Source of the DNA: DATKNA01 sp963755755
GTDB lineage: Bacteria > Actinomycetota > Actinomycetes > Actinomycetales > Kineosporiaceae
DNA: 64,000 bases
Assembly (NCBI GenBank): GCA_963755755.1
Contig: CAVWLJ010000014.1
Location: 248,001-312,000, forward strand
Reading direction: 5' to 3'
This document shows positions 9,460-17,739 of this stretch, in pieces (the first letter of the stretch is position 1; the number at the start of each line of letters is the position of its first letter). The position numbers and the translations under genes were made by a program. Below the pieces are notes generated by a model. The model made no database searches. It saw only the letters and a list, made by a program, of their open reading frames with translations, and had not been told where the DNA came from.

Positions 9460-10482
9460 GGTCCGCCGGCGAGAGCCGGCCCGCCCGCCGTTCGCCTGAT
9501 GCCAGTACGGGTACAGCAGCGGGACGCCGCTGACGTCGTCGAGCCGCCGGATCTCGTCGTCACTCAACGCGAGCTCGGCGGCCGCGAGGTTGTCGGCGAG
9601 CTGCTCCTCGGTGCGGGCGCCGACGATCACCGAGGTCACCGCCGGCTTGGCGAGGGTGTACGCGAGCGCGACCTGGGCGGCGGAGACGCCGTGCTCCCCG
9701 CCGATGGCGACGAGGGCGTCCACCGTGTCGTAGAGCCGGTCCTCGTCGTGGACGGGCGGCTCGGTCCAGCCCTCGAAACGGCGGGTGCCCTCCGGGGTGT
9801 CCTGGCCGCGGCGGTACTTGCCGGAGAGCAGGCCGCCGGCGAGCGGGCTCCAGACCAGCACGCCGAGCCCCTCGTCGATCGCGATGGGGATGAGCTCGCT
9901 CTCGGCGTCCCGGGCCTGCAGGGAGTAGTAGATCTGCTCGCTCACGAAGGACTCGAGCCCGTGCACGTCCGAGATCCACAGCGACTTCATCAGCTGCCGA
10001 GCGGTGTAGTTCGAGGACCCGACGTACCGGACCTTGCCGGACTGCACGAGTGCGTCGAGCGCGGAGAGGGTCTCCTCGAGCGGGGTCAGGCCGTCCCACT
10101 CGTGCACCTGGTAGAGGTCGATGTGGTCGGTGTCGAGGCGGCGCAGGCTCGCCTCGCACGCCCGGACGATGTGGTGCCGCGAGAGCCCTCCGTCGTTCGG
10201 ACCCGGCCCCATGTCGCCGCGGACCTTGGTGGCGATGAGCACCTCGTCGCGGTCCTTGCCCAGCGCCTCGCCGAGGATCTGCTCCGAGAGCCCGGCGGAG
10301 TAGACGTCGGCGGTGTCGACGAGGTTGACCCCGGCGTCCCGGCACAGGGCGAGCTGCCGGCGGGCGCCCTCGACGTCGATCCGGCCGACCGGGCTCGCCC
10401 AGCCCGTGCCGCCGAACCCCATCGTCCCGAGTGTGATCGTCGAGACCCGCAGCCCCGACCGTCCCAGCTGCCTGTACTCCAT
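9425..10482 (-). CDS. Aldo/keto reductase, C-terminal frame break
   Basis: MEYRQLGRSGLRVSTITLGTMGFG starts a typical NADPH-dependent aldo/keto reductase of about 350 residues. The tetrad is visible as DTADVYSAG (Asp and Tyr), IATKV (Lys) and YQVHEWD (His). The cofactor region is VGSSNYTARQL, VWSPLAGGLLSGKY and TSVIVGARTEEQLADNL. After YWHQANGGRAG the frame breaks at about 9460-9475; the alternative frame gives LSPADLSLLGRHLPAS and a stop at 9425, the expected end. Substrate is unknown. It is convergent with the GH18 gene, overlapping by 35 bp. Confidence 0.88.
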
Positions 10483-10507
10483 GACCCGACCCTAGTTCCG
10501 ACCCCGG

Positions 10508-11033
10508 TCAGGCGCGGGTCAGGATGCGCTCCGCGCGCCGGTCCCGCAGGCGCCAGTGCACGGCGGACCTGGAGCACGCCGACGCGGGCGACGACCTCGC
10601 CGACGGCCATGACCACGAGCGCGGTCGTCCACGCCTGCCCGCTACTGATCCGGTGCTCGATGGAGAACCGGGTCACGTCGGCGGCCCCGCCGCCGGTGCT
10701 CCAGACGGCGAAGGCGAAGCGGAAGCCCATGCCCGCGACCCAGGCCGCCGCGGCGAGCAGGCCGGCGCGGGCCACGACATGGCCCTCGGCGTCCCGCCAG
10801 ACGTCGGTGACGATGCCGCTGAGCAGCCCGAGCGCGACGCCGGCGACCGCGAGCACGGCGACGAGGAGCAGGTCGTTGCCGCGCGGGGTGAACGCCTTCA
10901 GGTAGTTGAGGCAGGCGACGCCGACGAGCACGAGGGGCAGCAGCACGGATCCCGGGGTCAGCTCGCGAGCGCGCATCTGCCGGAAGACGACGGCGATGAG
11001 CAGGATGTCGATGACGTAGTCGGTGAGGGTCAC
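10508..11033 (-). CDS. Four-helix membrane protein coupled to PadR regulator
   Basis: The GTG start at 11033 overlaps the PadR stop by four bases. About 175 residues with roughly four or five membrane segments: TDYVIDILLIAVVFRQM, SVLLPLVLVGVACLNYL, NDLLLVAVLAVAGVALGLLSG, VARAGLLAAAAWVAGMGFRFAF and WTTALVVMAVGEVVARVGVL. After VLQVRRAL the frame is lost near 10545; another frame gives RLRDRRAERILTRA and a stop at 10508. Close coupling to PadR suggests a regulated transport or stress protein, as often found for PadR-membrane protein pairs. No named family is recognised. Confidence 0.7.
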
Positions 11034-11602
11034 TGGTCGTCTCCTGACGGACGTGGGTCGATCTGCTGGAGGGCCTGGTCGCACCAGGCGATGGACATGG
11101 CCACGAAGTCGAGGCCGAACAAGCGGACGAGGCCGGGGCCGACGAGCCCCGTCTCGGTGTCGGGCCGGCCGCGTTCGGCTCCCGGGACAAGGCCCTGCAG
11201 CGTCTGCTGCAGGGCGACGAGCTGGATCCGGCGCTGCTCGACGAGTTCACGAGCGACGTCGAGCCCGACCTGGTCGACGAACAGGAGCTTCATGAGCCCT
11301 TCGTCACGCAGGACCGTGGTCGCCGGCGGATCGCGGAGCCACGCGTGCAGGGCCTCGCGGCCCGCGGGGGTGAGCCGCCACCGCTGCCGGGACTTCGGGC
11401 CCTCGGGATCCCCGGCGGGCTCGATGAGCCCACTGGCGTGCAGCCCGTGCAGCTGGGGATAGAGCTGGCCGTCGTTGACGCCCCACACGAGCCCGGCGGA
11501 GCGCTGGGCGGCGGCGCGGATCTCGTAGCCGGTGCGCGGCTGGAACGAGAGGAAGCCCAGGACGGCCCGGGCCGTCGGTGTCAGTGCGCTGCTCGATGTC
11601 AC
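11030..11602 (-). CDS. PadR-family transcriptional regulator
   Basis: Intact 190 residues. The N-terminal winged helix shows TARAVLGFLSFQPRTGYEIRA, GQLYPQLHGLHASGLIEP and RWRLTPAGREALHAWL, the PadR pattern with its basic wing. The C-terminal Vir-like helical domain (about residues 95-180) provides dimerisation. It is followed by an overlapping membrane-protein gene, and a near-perfect palindrome lies 10 bp upstream of its start, so autoregulation of both genes is likely. The ligand is unknown. Confidence 0.9.
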   Translation of the reverse strand: MTSSSALTPTARAVLGFLSFQPRTGYEIRAAAQRSAGLVWGVNDGQLYPQLHGLHASGLIEPAGDPEGPKSRQRWRLTPAGREALHAWLRDPPATTVLRDEGLMKLLFVDQVGLDVARELVEQRRIQLVALQQTLQGLVPGAERGRPDTETGLVGPGLVRLFGLDFVAMSIAWCDQALQQIDPRPSGDDQ

Positions 11603-11611
11603 ACAGCGACT

Positions 11612-11630
11612 ATGCCTCTGCCAGAGGTAT
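11612..11630. promoter_or_regulatory. 19-bp palindrome upstream of padR, candidate operator
   Basis: ATGCCTCTG (11612-11620), one central C, then CAGAGGTAT (11622-11630). Eight of nine positions pair. It sits just upstream of the PadR start (11602, minus strand) in the 77-bp gap after the NAD kinase stop. Position and symmetry fit a PadR dimer site controlling padR and its membrane partner. Confidence 0.6.
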
Positions 11631-11679
11631 CAAACCCCTGACAGCCGTCACGACCTCGACGTGATCGGCGTCAGCCGCC

Positions 11680-12624
11680 TCAGGGCTGCGGCGACCCGGG
11701 CGGCGCATGCCGGCGCAGCTCGGGAGGGATGAGCTCGAGCAGCTGGTCGCGGCGCAACGGCAGGTCGAGCAGGCTGAGTTTGATCCGGCTCCGACGCTCG
11801 TGGTCGTCCGCCGATAGCCGCACGACCTGCGCGGCGTCCGCCCGGAAGCGCACCGTCACGGTGTCGCCGGCGCCGGCTTCCCCCGCGTCCGTGCCGTCGA
11901 CGTCCACCGCGATCGGGATGCTGTCGTCCGCGACGGTGAGCGCGATCCGGTCGCCGGTGCCGAGCACGACGGCCCGGTCGATGCCGGTCATGGGCGCGAC
12001 CGGCGTCACGACCACGGCGGCCGCCGACGGCGACACCACGGGTCCGCCGGCCGCGTAGTTGTACGCCGTCGAGCCGTTCGGCGTCGCGACCACGACCGCG
12101 TCGCAGCGGTAGTAGCCGTAGTGCAGACCGCCGACGGCCAGGTCCACGGACACCGTGCCGGTCCGGCCGTGCCGGGTGAGCACCACGTCGTTGAACGCCA
12201 GCCGGGTGGTCAGCTCGGCGCCCTCGGCGTCCGCGACCAGGCAACCGTGGTGCTCGACGGTGAACTCCCCGGCCGCCAGGCGCTCGAGGGCGTCGTTCAG
12301 TGCCGGTGGCGTCACCTCGACGAGGAAGCCGAGCCGGCCGTGGTTGACGCCGAGCACCGGAACCGGCCGGCGGGCGACGAGCCGCAGCGCCCCGAGCATC
12401 GTCCCGTCGCCGCCGAGCGAGACGATGCCGTCGACCCCGTCGACGAAGGCGGCGTCCGGCACGACCTCGACGGCGGCGGGGAGCCGTTTCCGGTCCTGCG
12501 CCCGGCCCACGACCTGGGCGCCGTGACCCGAGGCCCAGGCGCAGACGGTCGCGACCGAGCCGCTGACGTCGCGGGTCGGGTGCAGGACGAGGCCGATGCT
12601 CTCGACGCCGGGCCGGGCGGTCAT
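11680..12624 (-). CDS. NAD kinase
   Basis: Intact 314 residues of the ATP-NAD kinase family, which makes NADP+ from NAD+ in the cytoplasm. Motifs in order are GGDGT (71-75), NHGRLGFL (94-101), FNDVVL (144-149, usually NE instead of ND) and TPNGSTAYNYAAGGPVV (181-197, the Gly-rich NAD-binding loop). It starts 24 bp after the efeB stop on the same strand and may be read as the last gene of the iron-uptake operon. Many actinobacteria have more than one NAD kinase, so this may not be the only copy. Confidence 0.88.
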   Translation of the reverse strand: MTARPGVESIGLVLHPTRDVSGSVATVCAWASGHGAQVVGRAQDRKRLPAAVEVVPDAAFVDGVDGIVSLGGDGTMLGALRLVARRPVPVLGVNHGRLGFLVEVTPPALNDALERLAAGEFTVEHHGCLVADAEGAELTTRLAFNDVVLTRHGRTGTVSVDLAVGGLHYGYYRCDAVVVATPNGSTAYNYAAGGPVVSPSAAAVVVTPVAPMTGIDRAVVLGTGDRIALTVADDSIPIAVDVDGTDAGEAGAGDTVTVRFRADAAQVVRLSADDHERRSRIKLSLLDLPLRRDQLLELIPPELRRHAPPGSPQP

Positions 12625-12647
12625 GGCGCCACGGTATGCGGGGCCGT

Positions 12648-13887
12648 TCAGGCCTCGAGGAGCGACTGCGCCCAGTACTGACCGGGGCGGACGCCGGGCG
12701 GCACGGCGTACAGCCCGGACGCCGTGTGCGTGAGGTACTCGGTCATCGCGTCGGAGCGGGCCAGCCGGGTCTGCAGCGGGACGTACTGGGTGCGGGGGTC
12801 GCGGCAGAAGGCGATGAAGAAGAGACCGGCGTCGAGGTGGCCGAAGCCGTCGCTGCCGTCGACGTAGGAGTAGCCCCGGCGCAGGATGCGCACGCCTCCG
12901 TTGGCGTCGGGGTGGGCGATCGCCACGTGCGCCGTCGGGGGTAGCGCGGAGACGTGGACCGGGTCGTGCTCCGCGGTGGCGCCGATCGGCGCCCCGGAGA
13001 TCTTGTGCCGGCCGGTGACATCCTCCTGCTCGCGCAGCGAGACCCGGTCCCAGCTCTCGATGCGCATGGCGATCCGCCGCGCGACGAGATAGCTGCCACC
13101 GGTCATCCAGGCGGGGTCGTCACCCGCGCCCACCCAGACGTGCTGGTTCAGTGTCGCCTCGTCGTCGCCGGCGATGTTGTGCGTGCCGTCCTTGAACCCG
13201 AAGAGGTTGCGGGGCGTCTGCTCCGTCGGCGTCGTCGACGAGGTGCGGCCGAAGCCGAGCTGGCTCCAGCGGACCGCGGCCGTGCCGGTCGCCATCCGGG
13301 CGAGGTTCCGGATCGCGTGCACCGCGACCTGCGGGTCGTCGGCGCAGGCCTGGACGACGAGGTCGCCGCCGCTGCGCGCCGGGTCGATGTCGTCGCCCTT
13401 GAAGCGCGGGAGGTCGACGAGGGCCGACTGGACGGGAGTCGTCGAGGCCGGTCTTGGCGAAGAAGCCGGGGCCGAGGCCCAGGGTCAGCGTGAGCCGGGA
13501 CGGCGGCAGCGCGAGGGCCTCGCCGGTGTCCTCGGGCGGCGCGTCGAGGACGGTCGGCGCCGCTCCGCCCTCGACCGTCTCGAGCCCTCGGGTCATCCGC
13601 TCGGCGGCGGCCGTCCACTGGCGCAGCATCCGGACGACGGCGGCCCGGCCGCTGCTGCCGCCGGCGACGCGCAGGTCGAAGGCCGCCATGTGGAGGCGGT
13701 CCTGCACGGCGGTGGCGATGCCCGCCTGGTGGTCGCCGTGGAACGGCACGGCGGTGCCCGGCGTCGCCGCGGCCTCGGCGTCCCCGGTGCGCACCGCCCA
13801 GGTGACCCCGGCCGCGCCCGCGGCCACCGCGCTCCCGAGCAGCCCGAGCGCCGCCCGCCTGCTCGTGCCCGTCGCCGGCCCGCTCAC
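12648..13887 (-). CDS. efeB: EfeB: Dyp-type heme peroxidase of ferrous iron uptake, frame broken once
   Basis: GTG at 13887 overlaps the efeO stop. The N-terminus SRRAALGLLGSAVAAG is a twin-arginine signal, as usual for EfeB, which is exported folded with heme. After LGPGFFAKTGLDD the frame breaks around 13435-13445 and continues SALVDLPRFKGDDIDPAR, then GFKDGTHNI (the Dyp GxxDG motif), TAHVAIAHP (with the likely heme His) and GYSYVDGSD. Corrected length is about 412 residues. EfeB works with EfeO and EfeU at the membrane to take in ferrous iron. Confidence 0.92.
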
Positions 13888-15017
13888 GACGCGACGGCCG
13901 CGGTCAGCCGGCTCAGCGGGTCGGACGCCGCGTCGACGGCCTCGGAGAGCGTGCGGCGCTGCTCCTGGCTGATGGACGTGTACGAGGGGAAGCCCGCCGA
14001 CGTCCGGTGGCCGTCGAGGATCTTCTGCAGGTCCGCGAGGGAGCTCTCGAGCTGGGTCGCGAGATCCGGGCTCTTGGCGGTGAGCACGGGCCGGAGCAGG
14101 GTGACGACCTGCCGCGCGCCGTCGACGTTCGCCTGGATGTCGACGAGGTCGGTGTGGCTGAACGCCTCCTCCTCGCCGGTGATCTTCGTCTTCGCCACCT
14201 CGTCGAGCAGCTCGGCGGCGCCGTTCGCCATGCTGGTCGCGGTGATCTCCGCCGTCGGCACGCGGCGGACGAGATCCTGCAGGTCCGTGACCAGCCGGTC
14301 GGAGACGGGCTTCAGGCCCTTCGTCGTCCCGGTCCGGAACAGGCCCTTCTCGATCACGTGCCAGCCGGTCCACGTCTGGCCGGACTCGAGGTCCGCCTCG
14401 CGCAGGTCGATCCGGGGGTCGAGGTCGCCGAACGACTCGGCGACGGGTTCGATCCGCTCCCACCCGACGCGACTGCTCGCGTACAGGGCCTTGGCCTCCG
14501 CGAGGTTCCCCGCGGCCACGGCGTCCCGCAGCTGCTGCGCGCCGGCCAGCGAGCGCTTGGCCTCCGTCAGCACGTACCCGCGATAGGCGGTCACGGCCGG
14601 CGCGAGCCGGGGGTCGGAGGTCGCGGTGGCCGTGCCGGTCGCGGTGATCGCCGTCCGGATGCCGTCGCCGGTCATTCCCGGCTTGCACTGCAGGGTGTAG
14701 GAGCCGGCGGGCATGTCCACCCGCAGCTCCCCGGAGGTGCCGGGGCCGACGTTCTCGCGCTCGCCGACGATGCTCCCGTCGGGGCGGAGCACGTAGAGCT
14801 CGTTGACCCGGCTGCCCTGGTTCTCGAGCCGGAACGCCACGGTGCCCGCGGCGACCTGGCTGGTCTGCGGCGTGCACGCCGTGTCGGTACCGGTGACGGT
14901 GATCGCGCCGGCCTGGCTGCCTCCGCTCGAGGACGAGCAGCCGGCGAGGCCGGCCGCTCCGAGGAGCACGCCGACGAGGACGCCCGGCACGGACGCCGGC
15001 GCGGGTCGGACGGGCAT
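13884..15017 (-). CDS. efeO: EfeO: cupredoxin/M75 iron-binding lipoprotein
   Basis: Intact 377 residues from ATG 15017. The signal peptide has a lipobox GLAGC (Cys27). Residues about 38-133 form the cupredoxin-like domain (ENQGSRVNELYVLRPDG, YTLQCKPGM). The imelysin/M75 domain follows, with the metal-binding HxxE as HVIE (220-223). The protein delivers iron to the EfeU permease. The 3' end overlaps efeB by four bases, and efeU ends 41 bp upstream of the start. Confidence 0.94.
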   Translation of the reverse strand: MPVRPAPASVPGVLVGVLLGAAGLAGCSSSSGGSQAGAITVTGTDTACTPQTSQVAAGTVAFRLENQGSRVNELYVLRPDGSIVGERENVGPGTSGELRVDMPAGSYTLQCKPGMTGDGIRTAITATGTATATSDPRLAPAVTAYRGYVLTEAKRSLAGAQQLRDAVAAGNLAEAKALYASSRVGWERIEPVAESFGDLDPRIDLREADLESGQTWTGWHVIEKGLFRTGTTKGLKPVSDRLVTDLQDLVRRVPTAEITATSMANGAAELLDEVAKTKITGEEEAFSHTDLVDIQANVDGARQVVTLLRPVLTAKSPDLATQLESSLADLQKILDGHRTSAGFPSYTSISQEQRRTLSEAVDAASDPLSRLTAAVAS

Positions 15018-15058
15018 GCGTGCGCACAGGGAAAAGCCTTTCGAGTCGCGTCGAGGGG

Positions 15059-15907
15059 TCAGTCGCGGGCGGCAGCGCCGACCGGGGCAGCGGCCGGAGC
15101 CGCCGCGGGCCGTCGGGCCGGGCGCAGGAAGAGCGCGAGCACCGGGACGACGTAGAGCACCCAGACGACGGCCTGCAGGACGGTCGTCTGCGGGGTGAGG
15201 TTGATCGTTCCGCGGAGCAGCGTGCCGTACCAGCTGTCCGCCGGGACGGCGCCCGAGATGTCGAACGCCAGGGTGTTCAGGCCGGGCAGGATCCCCGCCT
15301 CCTGCAGGTCGTGGACGCCGTAGGCGAGCACGCCCGCCGCGACGATGACGAGCAGCGCGCCGGTCCAGCGGAAGAACTTCGCGAGGTTGATGCGCACGGC
15401 GCCGCGGTAGAAGAGCCAGCCGAGCAGGACGGCGGTGAGCAGGCCGAGTGCCGCCCCGACGAGCGGCTGCGTGCTCTGCCCGGTCGACTGCACCGCCGAC
15501 CAGAGGAAGAGCGAGGTCTCCAGACCCTCGCGGCCCACGGCGAGGAACGCGGTCAGCGCGAGCACCCAGCCTCCGGTGGCCACGGCGGTGTCGACCCGGC
15601 CGCGCAGCTCCGAGGAGAGGGTGCGGGCCGCGCGGCGCATCCAGAAGATCATCCAGGTGACGAAGCCGACCGCGATGATGGAGAGGCTGCCGCCGAAGGC
15701 CTCCTGCGCCTCGAAGCTCAGGTTGCTCGAGGTGAAGGAGAGCAGGGCGCCGAACCCGACGCTCAGCGCCACCGCGGCGAGGATCCCCACCCACACGCCC
15801 CGCAGGCGGTCCGCGTGACCGGTCTTCACCAGATAGGCCACGAGGATGCTCACGACGAGCGCCGCTTCGAGGCCCTCACGCAGGCCGATGAGGTAGTTCG
15901 CGAGCAC
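15059..15907 (-). CDS. efeU: EfeU: ferrous iron permease (FTR1 family)
   Basis: Intact 282-residue membrane protein. The two iron-coordinating RExxE motifs of the FTR1/EfeU family are present as REGLE at 10-14 and at 126-130, each in a membrane helix. About seven helices are visible, ending in a Pro/Ala-rich cytoplasmic tail. It is the first gene of efeUOB and has a DtxR/IdeR-type iron box about 30 bp upstream of its start, so it should be repressed by iron. Confidence 0.95.
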   Translation of the reverse strand: MLANYLIGLREGLEAALVVSILVAYLVKTGHADRLRGVWVGILAAVALSVGFGALLSFTSSNLSFEAQEAFGGSLSIIAVGFVTWMIFWMRRAARTLSSELRGRVDTAVATGGWVLALTAFLAVGREGLETSLFLWSAVQSTGQSTQPLVGAALGLLTAVLLGWLFYRGAVRINLAKFFRWTGALLVIVAAGVLAYGVHDLQEAGILPGLNTLAFDISGAVPADSWYGTLLRGTINLTPQTTVLQAVVWVLYVVPVLALFLRPARRPAAAPAAAPVGAAARD

Positions 15908-15937
15908 GGGGATCTCCGGGGGACCAGGAAGTAGAAG

Positions 15938-15956
15938 CGAGGTAAGGCTAACCTAA
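15938..15956. promoter_or_regulatory. IdeR/DtxR iron box upstream of efeU
   Basis: CGAGGTAAGGCTAACCTAA matches the 19-bp DtxR/IdeR consensus TTAGGTTAGGCTAACCTAA at 16 of 19 positions, and the inner inverted repeat AGGTAAGGCTAACCT is almost symmetric. It lies 31 bp upstream of the efeU start, within the promoter. Known actinobacterial iron regulators bind such sites when iron is plentiful and block transcription. Confidence 0.88.
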
Positions 15957-16027
15957 CTTCTGCGGTCGCTGTCCAGATCGGGCGCGTCGACGGTTCCGGT
16001 GCTTGCCTCTGTCGGGCGCCAGAGCCC

Positions 16028-16594
16028 TCAGCGCGGTGTCGTACCGTCCGGCGCGAACGCGGGCCCGTGACCCGGGACGATGGTCACCGGCTCGAGCGCG
16101 AGCACTCGGTCGCGCCCGGCATGCAGGGCGAAGTGGTCGGTGGCCCGCGGGTCCTCGGCCGGGCCGTCGGCCCGCCACCACAGATGGGTGCAGACCACGA
16201 GACCCTCGTCCGTGGTCACCAGGGTGCTGATGTCCTGCGGCGTGTGCCCGGGCGTCTCGGCGAGGCGCACGGACGGCGACACCTCGCGGCCCTCCGCGGG
16301 CTGGTCGTCCCACTGGTTCCTGCGGTACACGGCCCCGACGTCGTGGAGCCGGGCGTCGGGGAACAGGGCGATGTGCCAGGTGTGGTCCGGGTGGTGGTGG
16401 CTGATGACCACGTCGGTCACGTCCTCGGGCCGGACGCCGGCGGCGTCCAGCGGGTCGAGGATGAGCCGGCGGTCGGCGACCATGCCGGGGTCGACGACGA
16501 CCACCTGATCGCCGTCCCGGATCAGCACCACCGAGGACCCCACGCCCCGCTCGTCCGCGTACCCGTCGTGGATCACTCGCAGCTCGGCCGCCAT
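16028..16594 (-). CDS. MBL-fold metallo-hydrolase
   Basis: Intact 188 residues. The metallo-beta-lactamase metal site is clear: ISHHHPDHTWH (HxHxDH), then ETPGHTPQDIS (His) and a final IVPGHGPAF. VVVDPGM precedes the first motif as usual. Size and layout resemble MBLAC1-type small hydrolases; the substrate is unknown. It follows two DUF3147 genes with a 24-bp gap and may be the third gene of that operon. Confidence 0.88.
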   Translation of the reverse strand: MAAELRVIHDGYADERGVGSSVVLIRDGDQVVVVDPGMVADRRLILDPLDAAGVRPEDVTDVVISHHHPDHTWHIALFPDARLHDVGAVYRRNQWDDQPAEGREVSPSVRLAETPGHTPQDISTLVTTDEGLVVCTHLWWRADGPAEDPRATDHFALHAGRDRVLALEPVTIVPGHGPAFAPDGTTPR

Positions 16595-16618
16595 GGGCCC
16601 GACCCTAGCGAGGGGGCG

Positions 16619-17062
16619 TCATCGGGGCTCGTCGCCGCCGGCGCCGACGGCCCGGGTGACCAGGTAGGCGGCCGCACTGACGAGTGCCCATGCTGCGGTG
16701 GCGGCGGCGAGGGCGGCGACGGGGTGCCAGCGGGTCAGCGTGGCGACGGCGACCAGCGCGAAGGCGATGAGCCCGAGAGTCCCGAGGCCGGCGCCGCGAG
16801 CGTCGTCGCGGGCCCGCGCGACGCCGTCCTTCTGTGCCATGAGCGTCAGGCTGGCCAGCAGGATGGCCGGGAAGGCGAGGAACAGCCCCCCGATCCGGCC
16901 GCCGGCGAACGTGGAGACGATCGCGGCCAGCAGCGAGACGCCGGCGCCGAACGCGAACCGGATGCCGAGCTCGCGCGCCGACATGCTGCGCAGCTCGCCC
17001 GGACGGACCTCGATCTCGTCCCTCTCGCCCGTGTCCGACGGGGAGGTCTGCCGGCCGCTCAT
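16619..17062 (-). CDS. DUF3147-like membrane protein B
   Basis: The ATG at 17062 overlaps the stop of the previous gene (ATGA, 17059-17062). 147 residues. A hydrophilic N-terminus (SPSDTGERDEIEVRPGELRSM) is followed by four membrane segments, the first two as FAFGAGVSLLAAIVSTFAGG and GLFLAFPAILLASLTLMAQ, which is the DUF3147 signature core. It forms a tight pair with the next upstream gene of the same family and could act as a heteromer with it. The function of DUF3147 is not established. Confidence 0.75.
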   Translation of the reverse strand: MSGRQTSPSDTGERDEIEVRPGELRSMSARELGIRFAFGAGVSLLAAIVSTFAGGRIGGLFLAFPAILLASLTLMAQKDGVARARDDARGAGLGTLGLIAFALVAVATLTRWHPVAALAAATAAWALVSAAAYLVTRAVGAGGDEPR

Positions 17063-17406
17063 TCCGGCACCACCGACGCGAGCACGAACGCCACTGCGAA
17101 CCACGCGACCAAGGCGGCGGCGGAGCCGCGCCAGGCTCCCCACCGCCCGAGCGCCGGCACCACCGCGACGCAGTAGACCGTGAAGGCGATCGCGCCAAGG
17201 ATCATGCCGCGCGCCGCCGTCTGCGCGTCCGGCGGGCCCTTGAACAGGAGCGTGACGGCGAGGCTGCCCAGGGCGACGGATGGCGCCGCCGCGAGGATGC
17301 CCGAGAGACGTTTCGGATTGATCATCTGCGCCGCCAGGGCGAACGCCACGACGAGCAGGCCTCCGGCCAAGGCCTTCAGTCCCCACTCGACGAGGTTTCG
17401 GCCCAC
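17059..17406 (-). CDS. DUF3147-like membrane protein A
   Basis: 115 residues, four membrane segments, beginning MGRNLVEWGLKALAGGLLVV, then INPKRLSGILAAAPSVALGSL and ILGAIAFTVYCVAVVPAL. The turn around NPKRLSGILAAAPSVA resembles the membrane-dipping motif of DUF3147. It overlaps gene B by four bases. A paired arrangement of two small homologous membrane proteins is typical of dual-topology transporters, but that role is inference. Confidence 0.75.
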   Translation of the reverse strand: MGRNLVEWGLKALAGGLLVVAFALAAQMINPKRLSGILAAAPSVALGSLAVTLLFKGPPDAQTAARGMILGAIAFTVYCVAVVPALGRWGAWRGSAAALVAWFAVAFVLASVVPE

Positions 17407-17440
17407 GGGGTGCTCCCTCCGGACGGCTACCGCTGTTCAT

Positions 17441-17698
17441 CTGCCGTTTACCCAGAGAAGGTGCTGCGACACGTGGGCCCTGCCCGCTCGTCGCACGCGG
17501 ACCTACTGCCAGATCAGGTGCCGATCGCGCGCTCGAAGGTGACCAGCAGCACCTTGTACTCGAACCGCTCCGATGTCATGAATCCATCCTTGCGCGTCGG
17601 GAGCCGCGGAACAGCGAGATCTTCCCGGCATAGGGGAGGAACTCCCTGAGAAATGCTTGTGTGACGAATCGGGCACCGCTACCGTCCGGCAGCACGAC
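17441..17698. other. Non-coding stretch between DUF3147 gene and propeller gene
   Basis: Apart from the possible small ORF above, nothing convincing is coded here. The 5' leader of the propeller gene occupies the right end. No clear -35/-10 pair was found. Confidence 0.5.
17514..17579 (-). CDS. Possible 21-residue small ORF
   Basis: ATG at 17579 lies seven bases after AAGGA on the minus strand and reads MTSERFEYKVLLVTFERAIG plus Thr, then stops. The FEYKV pattern resembles the start of DUF4177 proteins, so this may be the front of a gene cut by an indel or deletion, or a chance ORF. No continuation was found in the other two frames. Confidence 0.25.
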   Translation of the reverse strand: MTSERFEYKVLLVTFERAIGT

Positions 17699-17718
17699 CC
17701 CCGGCGTTCGCCGGGGGC
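17699..17718. terminator. GC-rich hairpin in the leader of the propeller gene
   Basis: CCCCCGGCG (17699-17707), TT, then CGCCGGGGG (17710-17718) form a perfect nine-pair stem followed by CCTTT. The ribosome binding site GAGGGG and the ATG at 17740 come about 15 bases later. It could be a terminator for upstream transcription, or an attenuator in the leader. Confidence 0.55.
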
Positions 17719-17739
17719 CTTTGCGGGCGAGGGGACCTG

